Shown: positions 15,777-22,097 of the stretch, piece after piece
Position numbering within the stretch: position 1 is the stretch's first letter
Layout: each line of letters starts with the position of its first letter
Virus record (IMG/VR): IMGVR_UViG_3300025128_000380
Span: 1-22,497 of that record
Length of the DNA: 22,497 nucleotides
DNA from: a virus
Direction: 5' to 3' (one strand)
The notes under the pieces: model-generated
The model's database searches: none
What the model was told of the DNA's origin: nothing
What the model saw: only the letters and a program-made list of their open reading frames with translations
Translations under genes and position numbers: made by a program

Positions 15777-16004
15777 ATGACTGAAACAACAACTACAGTT
15801 CAACCGGAAGTAAGTGACCTTATTAAGGCAGTTGCAAATGGGGATACTGTGACCGCAGGCAATACCTTTACGGATATTATGGCTGCGAAAAAACAGGCGG
15901 CATTAGATATACGCAAACAAGAGTTTGCTGCACAAATATTTGATGTTCCTGTTGAAGTAGAAGAACCAGCAACTGCGGAGGAGCCTGCAGTAGAGGAAGA
16001 GTAA
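15777..16004 (+). CDS. 67: Prohead core protein, gp67-like
   Basis: 75 aa (T4 gp67 is 80). The layout fits the small prohead core protein: a helical N-terminal half (SDLIKAVANGDTVTAGNTF then DIMAAKKQAALDIRKQEFAAQIF) and a short, very acidic proline-rich tail (VEVEEPATAEEPAVEEE). In T4, gp67 is part of the scaffold core, is needed for head-shape control, and is cut into internal peptides by gp21. Position between gp20 and gp21 is the T4 position; no separate gp68 gene is present. GAGGA precedes the ATG. The protease gene starts one base after its stop. Confidence 0.75.
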   Translation: MTETTTTVQPEVSDLIKAVANGDTVTAGNTFTDIMAAKKQAALDIRKQEFAAQIFDVPVEVEEPATAEEPAVEEE

Positions 16005-16005
16005 A

Positions 16006-16650
16006 ATGAAACTCATAGCAGAGACAACTGAAAATATTGAATTTGTTACAGAAGCCGCCGATGGTGGTGGAAAGAACTATAAAATTCGTGGTGTATTTCT
16101 ACAGGCCGATGTAAAGAATCGTAATGGCAGAGTATACCCGTATCCAGTTTTACAGAAAGAAGTAAAACGATACAATAAAGAGTTTATTCAGAAAAAACGG
16201 GCCTTTGGAGAGTTAGGACATCCAGATGGTCCTACAGTTAATCTTGAAAGAGTATCGCATATGATAACAGACCTTTATGCCGATGAGAGTAATTTCTTAG
16301 GCGAAGCGAAAGTTATGGATACTCCGTATGGAAAAATTGTAAAGAATCTTATAGATGAAGGCGCCCAGCTGGGTGTTTCCTCTAGAGGTATGGGTTCGTT
16401 AGAACCAAAAAGTGGTGCGCAGTATGTAAGGGATGACTTTTATCTCGCAACGGCTGCTGATATCGTAGCAGACCCCTCTGCTCCCAATGCTTTCGTGGAA
16501 GGCATCATGGAAGGTAAGGAGTGGGTGTGGGACAATGGTATCGTTAAAGAAGTAGACATTGAAAATTATAGAAAAGAAATTGACCGTAAGCGTATAAATC
16601 GAGAAGAAGCAACGATGGCTGCGTGGCAAGATTTTGTTTCAAAGTTATAA
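16006..16650 (+). CDS. 21: Prohead core protease gp21
   Basis: 214 aa (T4 gp21 is 212). Serine protease of the herpes-assemblin-like prohead protease fold. Catalytic candidates are His72 in GELGHPDGP and Ser125/Ser126 in LGVSSRGMGSL, flanked by the family segments GVFLQADVKNRNGRVYP and IVKNLIDEGAQLGVSSRG. It sits in the prohead core and, after assembly, cuts gp22, gp67 and the gp23 N-terminus, usually after (L/I)-x-Glu. The start ATG is one base beyond the gp67-like stop; the ribosome site lies in the GAGGAAGAG end of that gene. All expected motifs are intact. Confidence 0.93.
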   Translation: MKLIAETTENIEFVTEAADGGGKNYKIRGVFLQADVKNRNGRVYPYPVLQKEVKRYNKEFIQKKRAFGELGHPDGPTVNLERVSHMITDLYADESNFLGEAKVMDTPYGKIVKNLIDEGAQLGVSSRGMGSLEPKSGAQYVRDDFYLATAADIVADPSAPNAFVEGIMEGKEWVWDNGIVKEVDIENYRKEIDRKRINREEATMAAWQDFVSKL

Positions 16651-16654
16651 TTTT

Positions 16655-16662
16655 TATAAATA
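16655..16662 (+). promoter_or_regulatory. T4-type late promoter for gp22
   Basis: Exact TATAAATA in the gp21-gp22 gap. Expected start near 16668, leaving a leader of about 26 nt with AGGAG at 16678-16682. Confidence 0.85.
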
Positions 16663-16693
16663 ATAAAAAACGAATATAGGAGTCTAATCCAAA

Positions 16694-18040
16694 ATGTCAG
16701 AAGAACTTAACACAAAGTTGGAAGAGCTTCTAGATGCCGAACTAACTGAGGACGAAGTTACCAAGATGGAAGAGGAAATTCAGAAGTTGGATGAGGTTGA
16801 AGAAGTAGGCGGGGTCGCTAAGATCAAGCAGACTGGTTCAGCTGCGAAAAAACCTTCCGCCGGTGGTGGCGAGAAATCAGAACTGACCGATGAGTCGGAT
16901 GACTTGGCCAAAGAGGTCACGGATCCGTCGGATGCCGCGTCTATTGGTAAAGCTGCTGCTAGTAAAATGAGCCCTGCCAAGAAAACGAATCCAGGTAATG
17001 GTTCTGAAGCAAAAGTCAGTCAGGGTAGTTCTGCAACTGCTACTCCAGGAGATTCCATGAAACTCGCCGCAGGCGATGAAGTGGATCACGACGGAGAACA
17101 ACTAGAGGAAGCCCGAATGACCAAGGCAAAAATGCTAGAGGATCTTAAAGCTCAGATTGAAGAGCTTGGAAAACTTAACAAAGCCGATCTTAGTATGGTG
17201 CATGAGAAAATCAATGCTGCCATGAAAGGTGAAGCGGAACTTGAGGAAACCAAGGTAGATGCAGAGCTGAAAGAACTAGAAGCACAAAAGAAAGAAATCG
17301 AAGAGCGTATGAAAAAGATTTCTGTGAAAGAAGATGTTGAAGCACTTATTGAAGGTGAAGAACTCTCTGAGGAATTCAAAGATAAGGCAGCGACAATTTT
17401 CGAGGCGGCGGTAAAGTCCAAAGTCAAAACAGAAATTGAACGGCTCGAAGAAGAATATGCTGAAAGGCTGGAGAGTGATGTTGCTCAAGCTGTTTCTGAG
17501 ACATCCGATAAGGTAGATTCATACCTTGCGTATGTTGTGGAAGAGTGGATGAAACATAACGAAGTTGCCGTTGAGCATAAACTTAAAACAGAAATCACAG
17601 AGAATTTCATTACAGGCCTTAAAGGTTTGTTTGAAGAACACCATATCACTGTTCCGGAAGAGCAGTTTGATATTCTCGATGCTGCTGCGAAGCAGGCTGA
17701 CGAAATGGAAGCCAAGCTGAACGAGCAGACTGAAAAGAACATCGAACTTTCGACCCGAGTGGCCGAGTTGGAACAGCAGGAAATTCTAGTTGATGTGGCT
17801 TCCGACCTAGCGGATACGGAAGTGGAAAAATTTGTTGGACTAGCAGAAAGCGTTGGTTACGAAGGTAGCGAAGATTATCGTGGTAAATTGAACACGATTA
17901 AAGAGAGTTATTTTCAACGGACTGTAAAGGAAGACGAAGTTGAGGCAGCACCAGTATATAATGAGTTAGGTGATGTTAGCTCACAGATGGCTGCTTATAT
18001 GACTGCAATCGGTAAGCAAGAAAAACGTGCGCAGAAATAA
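16694..18040 (+). CDS. 22: Prohead scaffold protein gp22
   Basis: 448 aa, far longer than T4 gp22 (269). The C-terminal two thirds is a charged helical/coiled-coil scaffold: KMLEDLKAQIEELGKLNKADL, the heptad-rich stretch at about 180-265, then DSYLAYVVEEWMKHNEVAVEHKLK and FITGLKGLFEEHHITVPEEQ, which is a recognisable gp22 signature. Residues 1-140 are an extra region: a short acidic helix pair, then low-complexity Ala/Gly/Ser/Lys sequence. A likely gp21 cleavage site is LEE|A at about 137-140, the junction of that extension with the conserved part. It forms the temporary core around which gp23 assembles and is degraded by gp21. AGGAG lies 11 nt before the ATG. Confidence 0.92.
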   Translation: MSEELNTKLEELLDAELTEDEVTKMEEEIQKLDEVEEVGGVAKIKQTGSAAKKPSAGGGEKSELTDESDDLAKEVTDPSDAASIGKAAASKMSPAKKTNPGNGSEAKVSQGSSATATPGDSMKLAAGDEVDHDGEQLEEARMTKAKMLEDLKAQIEELGKLNKADLSMVHEKINAAMKGEAELEETKVDAELKELEAQKKEIEERMKKISVKEDVEALIEGEELSEEFKDKAATIFEAAVKSKVKTEIERLEEEYAERLESDVAQAVSETSDKVDSYLAYVVEEWMKHNEVAVEHKLKTEITENFITGLKGLFEEHHITVPEEQFDILDAAAKQADEMEAKLNEQTEKNIELSTRVAELEQQEILVDVASDLADTEVEKFVGLAESVGYEGSEDYRGKLNTIKESYFQRTVKEDEVEAAPVYNELGDVSSQMAAYMTAIGKQEKRAQK

Positions 18041-18047
18041 CAATAAC

Positions 18048-18055
18048 TATAAATA
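18048..18055 (+). promoter_or_regulatory. T4-type late promoter for gp23
   Basis: Exact TATAAATA 8 nt after the gp22 stop. Expected start near 18061 gives a 23-nt leader with a strong AGGAGA ribosome site at 18071-18076, suiting the most abundant virion protein. Confidence 0.9.
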
Positions 18056-18083
18056 GTACTAAAGTAAATTAGGAGAACTAATA

Positions 18084-19394
18084 ATGTTCAATTCAGAACA
18101 CCTACAGGAAAAGTGGCAGCCAGTACTAGAGCACAGCGATCTCCCTGAGATCAAAGACGCTTATAAGAAAGCAGTCACAACTGTAATTTTGGAAAACCAG
18201 GAACGGTCTATGTCGGAAGACAGGGCTTTCCTAAACGAGGCAGCGCCTACGAACTCCGCAGGTAGCGGCTCAGTGCAAAACTGGGATCCTATCCTCATTT
18301 CGTTGATTCGTCGGTCTATGCCTAACCTTATCGCTTATGATATCTGCGGTGTACAGCCTATGTCTGGCCCCACAGGTCTTATCTTTGCGATGAAATCACG
18401 CTACACAAGTCAGAGTGGTACAGAAGCATTTATGACAGAGGCCGATACGGACTTTGCCGCTAACGATGCCGCTAACGACCTGCAGTCCGGTAACCATACT
18501 GGCGGAGACGTCCTTTCGGATATGTCTGCCCACGTTACAGTCGGCGGTCTGACAACAGCTCAGGTGGAAACCTTGGGTGATGCGACAGCTAACTCGTTTG
18601 CCGAGATGGCCTTCAGCATCGACAAAGTGACCGTGACTGCGAAGTCCCGTGCCCTTAAAGCTGAATACTCAATGGAACTCGCTCAGGATCTTAAAGCCAT
18701 TCATGGTTTGGATGCTGAAACAGAACTTGCGAATATCCTCAGTTCTGAGATCCTGGCTGAAATCAACCGTGAAGTCGTCCGCACAATCTATTCTTCCTCG
18801 AAGAATGGTGCCCAGACGAACACAGCTACAGCTGGTATTTTTGACCTTGATACAGATTCCAACGGTCGTTGGTCTGTTGAGAAGTTCAAAGGCATGATGT
18901 TCCAGATTGAGCGTGATGCTAACGTCATTGCTCAGGACACACGTCGCGGTAAAGGTAACATCATCATCTGTGATGCCGATGTTGCTTCTGCTCTGTCCAT
19001 GGCTGGTTTGCTTGACAACGCTTCAGGCCTGTCTAACAACTTGAATGTTGATGACACAGGTTCGACGTTTGCCGGCACACTCAATGGTCGTTTCAAAGTC
19101 TATGTTGATCCGTATGCTAACAACAGCACAGCTACTAAGTTCTTTGTTGTTGGGTATAAGGGCACATCGCCTTATGACGCTGGTCTTTTCTATTGCCCGT
19201 ATGTTCCGTTGCAGATGGTTCGTGCCGTTGGCGAACAGACCTTCCAGCCGAAGATTGGCTTCAAAACTCGTTACGGAATGGTTGCTAACCCGTTTGCCAC
19301 AACAGATGGCGATGGCGTTATTGACTTGACCAACCCGGGTTCGGGCGCACGTAATATGTACTACCGTCGTGTCCAGGTTGCTAACCTGATGTAA
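18084..19394 (+). CDS. 23: Major capsid protein gp23
   Basis: 436 aa (T4 gp23 is 521). Hallmarks: SVQNWDPILISLIRRSMPNL, AYDICGVQPMSGPTGLIFAMKSRY, the internal FAEMAFSIDKVTVTAKSRALKAEYSMELAQDLKAIHGLDAE region (key part KAEYSMELAQDLKAIHGLD), and the C-terminal VRAVGEQTFQPKIGFKTRYGM. HK97-fold shell protein. The leader peptide ends at LNE (50-52), so gp21 should cut between Glu52 and Ala53, matching the (L/I)-x-Glu rule. Codons are richer in C/G at third positions than in its neighbours, typical of very highly expressed phage genes. An intrinsic terminator follows about 50 nt after the stop, so transcription of the head module ends here. No gp24 vertex gene follows. Confidence 0.97.
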   Translation: MFNSEHLQEKWQPVLEHSDLPEIKDAYKKAVTTVILENQERSMSEDRAFLNEAAPTNSAGSGSVQNWDPILISLIRRSMPNLIAYDICGVQPMSGPTGLIFAMKSRYTSQSGTEAFMTEADTDFAANDAANDLQSGNHTGGDVLSDMSAHVTVGGLTTAQVETLGDATANSFAEMAFSIDKVTVTAKSRALKAEYSMELAQDLKAIHGLDAETELANILSSEILAEINREVVRTIYSSSKNGAQTNTATAGIFDLDTDSNGRWSVEKFKGMMFQIERDANVIAQDTRRGKGNIIICDADVASALSMAGLLDNASGLSNNLNVDDTGSTFAGTLNGRFKVYVDPYANNSTATKFFVVGYKGTSPYDAGLFYCPYVPLQMVRAVGEQTFQPKIGFKTRYGMVANPFATTDGDGVIDLTNPGSGARNMYYRRVQVANLM

Positions 19395-19441
19395 GTCAAA
19401 AATTACTCGATATTATAACTATTATAAAGAGTAACATTTGG

Positions 19442-19469
19442 AGACCCCGCTTCGGCGGGGTTTTCTTTT
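19442..19469 (+). terminator. Intrinsic terminator after gp23
   Basis: ACCCCGC (19444-19450), TTCG tetraloop, GCGGGGT (19455-19461), then TTTCTTTT. The stem is 7 perfect bp, extendable by wobble pairs. UUCG loop plus U-rich tail is a strong Rho-independent terminator. It separates head-module transcription from the tube-like gene, which has its own promoter just downstream. Confidence 0.93.
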
Positions 19470-19480
19470 GCTTGAATCAT

Positions 19481-19488
19481 TATAAATA
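19481..19488 (+). promoter_or_regulatory. T4-type late promoter with predicted leaderless start
   Basis: Exact TATAAATA between the gp23 terminator and the next ATG (19494). Only 5 nt separate octamer and ATG; T4 spacing puts +1 on the A of the ATG itself. Confidence 0.8.
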
Positions 19489-19493
19489 GTATT

Positions 19494-20084
19494 ATGGCAG
19501 ATCCGACTTATGATGCGCAACTAAATCTCAACGATGGTAATACTATTAACTCGTTGTCTAGGCAACCTGCGACTATGGATTATGCCCAAAATAGTCAGTT
19601 TAGAATTACTTTCCCCAACTATCCAAAGGTAACTTATTTTTGTACTTCAATAACTATTCCCGGGATAAGTTTGACAGCCGTTGATAGACCTACAAGTTTG
19701 GCCAATATTCCTATGGTTGGTGATACAGTAACCTATGAAAATTTTGATATGACCTTTATAGTTGATGAGGAACTTGATAACTATAGAGAAATATATGACT
19801 GGATGATTAATATTGGTTTTCCCGATAGTCATCAACAGTTCAGAGGACAGGATAGAAGGACCCCTACTGGTGGCCCTAAACGTATTGGTGACCGTGAGTT
19901 ATATGACGATATAATGATTACTGTATTGAGTAGTAAAAATAATCCTGTAGTGAGACTGCGGTTGTATGAAGCCTGGCCTGTTCAATTAGGTGGTTTGGAG
20001 TATACTCAGACTGGTACAGATACAGAATATTTAACCTGCGATGTTTCGTGGGCTTATATGTATTACGACTTCAAATCTATATAA
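19494..20084 (+). CDS. Second tail-tube-fold protein (gp19/gp54-like; gp3 position)
   Basis: 196 aa. The pattern follows gp19 across its length: SQFRITFPNYPK for the first strand, TSITIPGISLTAV, NIPMVGDTVTYENFDMTFIVDEEL, EIYDWMINIGFPD, then VVRLRLYEAWPVQLGGLEYT and a final strand EYLTCDVSWAYMYYDF. This is the tail-tube fold also used by T4 gp54, the tube initiator on the baseplate. In many marine T4-like genomes the gene between gp23 and uvsY is annotated as tail-completion gp3, so gp54-like initiator and gp3-like terminator are both possible. It has no Shine-Dalgarno sequence and lies directly behind a late promoter and a terminator, so it forms its own transcription unit. Fold confident, exact role not. 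Confidence 0.75.
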   Translation: MADPTYDAQLNLNDGNTINSLSRQPATMDYAQNSQFRITFPNYPKVTYFCTSITIPGISLTAVDRPTSLANIPMVGDTVTYENFDMTFIVDEELDNYREIYDWMINIGFPDSHQQFRGQDRRTPTGGPKRIGDRELYDDIMITVLSSKNNPVVRLRLYEAWPVQLGGLEYTQTGTDTEYLTCDVSWAYMYYDFKSI

Positions 20085-20087
20085 ATA
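20080..20087 (+). promoter_or_regulatory. T4-type late promoter for structured RNA
   Basis: Exact TATAAATA overlapping the stop codon of the tube-like gene. T4 spacing predicts +1 at 20093, the first base of the 10-bp inverted repeat. The nearest downstream protein gene (uvsY) is about 120 nt away, beyond a U-tract. Confidence 0.75.
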
Positions 20088-20092
20088 AAATT

Positions 20093-20204
20093 GAGAGGAC
20101 AGCACGATACAGCCCGAACTGTTTTTAGCTATTTAAAAGAGTAAATTAATAGCAATTTAAGAATTGAATGCGGGTGGGAGGATCTACTGTCCTCTCTTTT
20201 TATT
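20093..20204 (+). ncRNA. Candidate structured phage RNA or attenuator, ~110 nt
   Basis: The predicted transcript begins with GAGAGGACAG (20093-20102), perfectly complementary to CTGTCCTCTC (20187-20196), which is followed at once by TTTTTATT (20197-20204). The 5' and 3' ends would form a 10-bp closing stem with a U-tract, as in a self-terminating small RNA. Inside, ACAG/CTGT (20109-20112/20119-20122) closes a CCCGAA hexaloop; GCTATT/AATAGC (20128-20133/20148-20153) forms a second hairpin; AATT/AATT extended by C-G (20153-20157/20162-20166) a third. The loop bases CCCG (20113-20116) can pair with CGGG (20171-20174) as a pseudoknot. A competing 7-bp hairpin (20176-20182 with 20190-20196) uses the same 3' arm and is itself terminator-like. 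Not a tRNA: no anticodon or T arm. No known family recognised. Confidence 0.55.
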
Positions 20205-20215
20205 ATGGAGATATA

Positions 20216-20641
20216 ATGCAGTTTAGTGAATTACAAGCTTTAGTAGAAGTTGATTTAAAAATAGATGATACCGAGTTAGACTTGGAGGCCATTCGGACTC
20301 CACAGATACACAGCAAGTATTTAAATTTCTATACACAGTTTACCTTACAGCTCAAGAAGGCTGAGGATGACAGGAAAACTATGTATAGAGATAAGTGGGA
20401 ATACTATACTGGTAAGGCTCCGGCAGAGGCTTATGCTGAGAAACCGTTTGACTTGAAAGTATTGAAAAATGATGTACAGATGTATATAGAGGCTGATGAG
20501 GATTTTCAGTTGTTGAGTCAGAAAGAGGCTTATTTGAAAAGTATGGTTGACTATACAAATCGTACATTACAGCAAATTACAAATAGGTCTTTTACTATAA
20601 ATAATGCTATAAAATGGAAGATGTTTTTACACGGTGAGTAA
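20216..20641 (+). CDS. uvsY: Recombination mediator UvsY
   Basis: 141 aa from this ATG (T4 UvsY is 137). An in-frame ATG at 20168 would add 16 residues, but it lies inside the structured-RNA region and has no ribosome site; the ATG at 20216 follows GGAG (20207-20210) and gives the natural family start MQFSELQALVEVDLKID. Further family features are IHSKYLNFYTQFTLQLKKAE, YRDKWEYYTGKAP and the C-terminal helical INNAIKWKMFLHGE. UvsY loads the recombinase UvsX onto gp32-coated single-stranded DNA in recombination-dependent replication. Its stop overlaps the uvsW ATG by one base, and the late promoter for uvsW appears to be embedded near its 3' end. Confidence 0.88.
   Translation: MQFSELQALVEVDLKIDDTELDLEAIRTPQIHSKYLNFYTQFTLQLKKAEDDRKTMYRDKWEYYTGKAPAEAYAEKPFDLKVLKNDVQMYIEADEDFQLLSQKEAYLKSMVDYTNRTLQQITNRSFTINNAIKWKMFLHGE
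20596..20603 (+). promoter_or_regulatory. Late promoter inside uvsY, upstream of uvsW
   Basis: Exact TATAAATA inside the uvsY coding sequence, 37 nt before the uvsW ATG. Expected start near 20609 gives a leader of about 32 nt. T4 uvsW is known to be expressed from a late promoter, so the position is meaningful; a chance match in AT-rich coding DNA remains possible. Confidence 0.6.
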
Positions 20642-22092
20642 TGGAAATAAATATTGAGAAGTTCAATGAAATCTATATCCGAATACAATGCGAACCTAGC
20701 ATTGCTAAAGAGCTATATGAGTTCTTCTCATTTGAAGTACCGAATGCAAGATATATGCGGGCGGTACAGAATCGTATATGGTCCGGTCGTGTTCATCTAT
20801 TCAGTCCTGCTTCTGGTAAAATCTACTTGGGATTATTTCCGTATGTCAAAAAGTTTTGCGAAAAGCAAGGATACAGAATCAACATCATCGGAACAATAGA
20901 TGCCGAGAATGGAGTAGATAAATCATTAGTAAGAAAGTTTGTAACTAAACTAAAAACTGGAGTAAAGGTTAGACCATATCAAATAAATGCCATACATCAT
21001 ATTATTAACACTAATCGTGGCCTCATACTCTCTCCCACTGGTAGCGGTAAGTCTCTCATAATATATGCGTTGACCAGATACTATGTCGATTTATTGGTAG
21101 ACAGAAAAGTTCTTATCATTGTACCAACAACAGGTCTTGTTGAACAAATGTATAATGACTTTGCTGACTACGGTTGGTTTCCCGATGAGCATTGTCATAA
21201 ACTATACTCTGGTAATGATAAAAATACAAGCAAAGAAGTAGTTATATCTACCTGGCAGTCTATCTACAGAATGCCTAAGAGTTATTTTAAACAGTTTGGT
21301 GCAACCTTTGTAGACGAAGCACATCTGGCCAAAGCAAAGTCTTTGACAGGCATTATGAATAAATTACACGAATGTAAATATCGTGTGGGAACTACAGGTA
21401 CACTAGATGGTACAGAGGTTCATCGGTTAATACTGGAAGGTTTGTTTTCTGTACATGAGCAAGTGACAACCACATCTCAACTGATAGAAGATAAACAGTT
21501 ATCTAATCTACATATCTATTGTTTGGTGATGGAGCATATTAAACAGCAGAGAGTACGGAGAGAGTATCAGGCAGAGATAGATTTTCTATCTCAATATGAA
21601 CCAAGAAACGAATTCATATTTAAACTAGCTAATACTGAGGAAGGCAATACTTTAATTCTCTGTCGGTACATTGTACAACTACAACGGTTACAGGAGATGT
21701 TAAAGGCTAGTGACAGGGATGTATATCTGGTATACGGTAAGACACCCACAGAGGACCGTGAGCTAGTTAGGGGATATGTAGAGAATGGAAAGAATGCTAT
21801 TATACTTGCATCGTATGGTGTATTCTCAACAGGCATCAATATAAAGAGACTACACAACATTATATTTGCATCACCATACAAGTCGCAAATCAAAGTGTTG
21901 CAGTCAATAGGGAGGGGACTGAGAGTAGCAGACGATAAAGATGAGTTGAAAATCTTTGATATTGCTGATGATATGTCTAGGGGTAATAAAGCAAACTATA
22001 CCCTAAAGCATCTAAAAGAAAGAATAGATATTTACAACACACAGGGATTTGATTATGACATCATTCCCGTGAAACTAAAAGAACATAAATAA
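20641..22092 (+). CDS. uvsW: DNA/RNA helicase UvsW
   Basis: 483 aa (T4 UvsW is about 500). Superfamily 2 helicase. An N-terminal domain (about 1-105, PNARYMRAVQNRIWSGRVHLF) is followed by a Q-type motif VRPYQINAI (about 110-118), Walker A SPTGSGKS (131-138), DEAH box (225-228), motif III TGT (252-254), the second RecA-like domain with LVYGKT, and motif VI QSIGRGLR (421-428). UvsW unwinds R-loops and branched recombination intermediates and helps switch T4 from origin-dependent to recombination-dependent replication. All motifs are intact. The start overlaps the uvsY stop (TAATG), with only a weak GGTGAG before it. Confidence 0.95.
   Translation: MEINIEKFNEIYIRIQCEPSIAKELYEFFSFEVPNARYMRAVQNRIWSGRVHLFSPASGKIYLGLFPYVKKFCEKQGYRINIIGTIDAENGVDKSLVRKFVTKLKTGVKVRPYQINAIHHIINTNRGLILSPTGSGKSLIIYALTRYYVDLLVDRKVLIIVPTTGLVEQMYNDFADYGWFPDEHCHKLYSGNDKNTSKEVVISTWQSIYRMPKSYFKQFGATFVDEAHLAKAKSLTGIMNKLHECKYRVGTTGTLDGTEVHRLILEGLFSVHEQVTTTSQLIEDKQLSNLHIYCLVMEHIKQQRVRREYQAEIDFLSQYEPRNEFIFKLANTEEGNTLILCRYIVQLQRLQEMLKASDRDVYLVYGKTPTEDRELVRGYVENGKNAIILASYGVFSTGINIKRLHNIIFASPYKSQIKVLQSIGRGLRVADDKDELKIFDIADDMSRGNKANYTLKHLKERIDIYNTQGFDYDIIPVKLKEHK
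22084..22091 (+). promoter_or_regulatory. Possible variant late promoter (CATAAATA)
   Basis: Seven of eight bases match the late octamer; it overlaps the end of uvsW and lies 6 nt before the next ATG. T4 spacing would start transcription one base before that ATG. Weaker than the exact matches. Confidence 0.35.
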
Positions 22093-22097
22093 TAAGT

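Noticed and set aside
16592-16599. TATAAATC inside gp21 as a late promoter
   Set aside because: One mismatch at the last base, inside coding sequence, with an exact octamer 60 bp downstream serving the same gene.
20093-20196. tRNA at the inverted repeat (7-bp acceptor-like ends GAGAGGA/TCCTCTC)
   Set aside because: No T-loop consensus, no anticodon arm with a 7-nt loop, no CCA or proper spacing; total length too great for the arms seen.
20168-20215. Upstream in-frame ATG extending UvsY by 16 residues
   Set aside because: No ribosome site, the extension falls in the structured RNA and terminator-like region, and the ATG at 20216 has GGAG and the expected family N-terminus.
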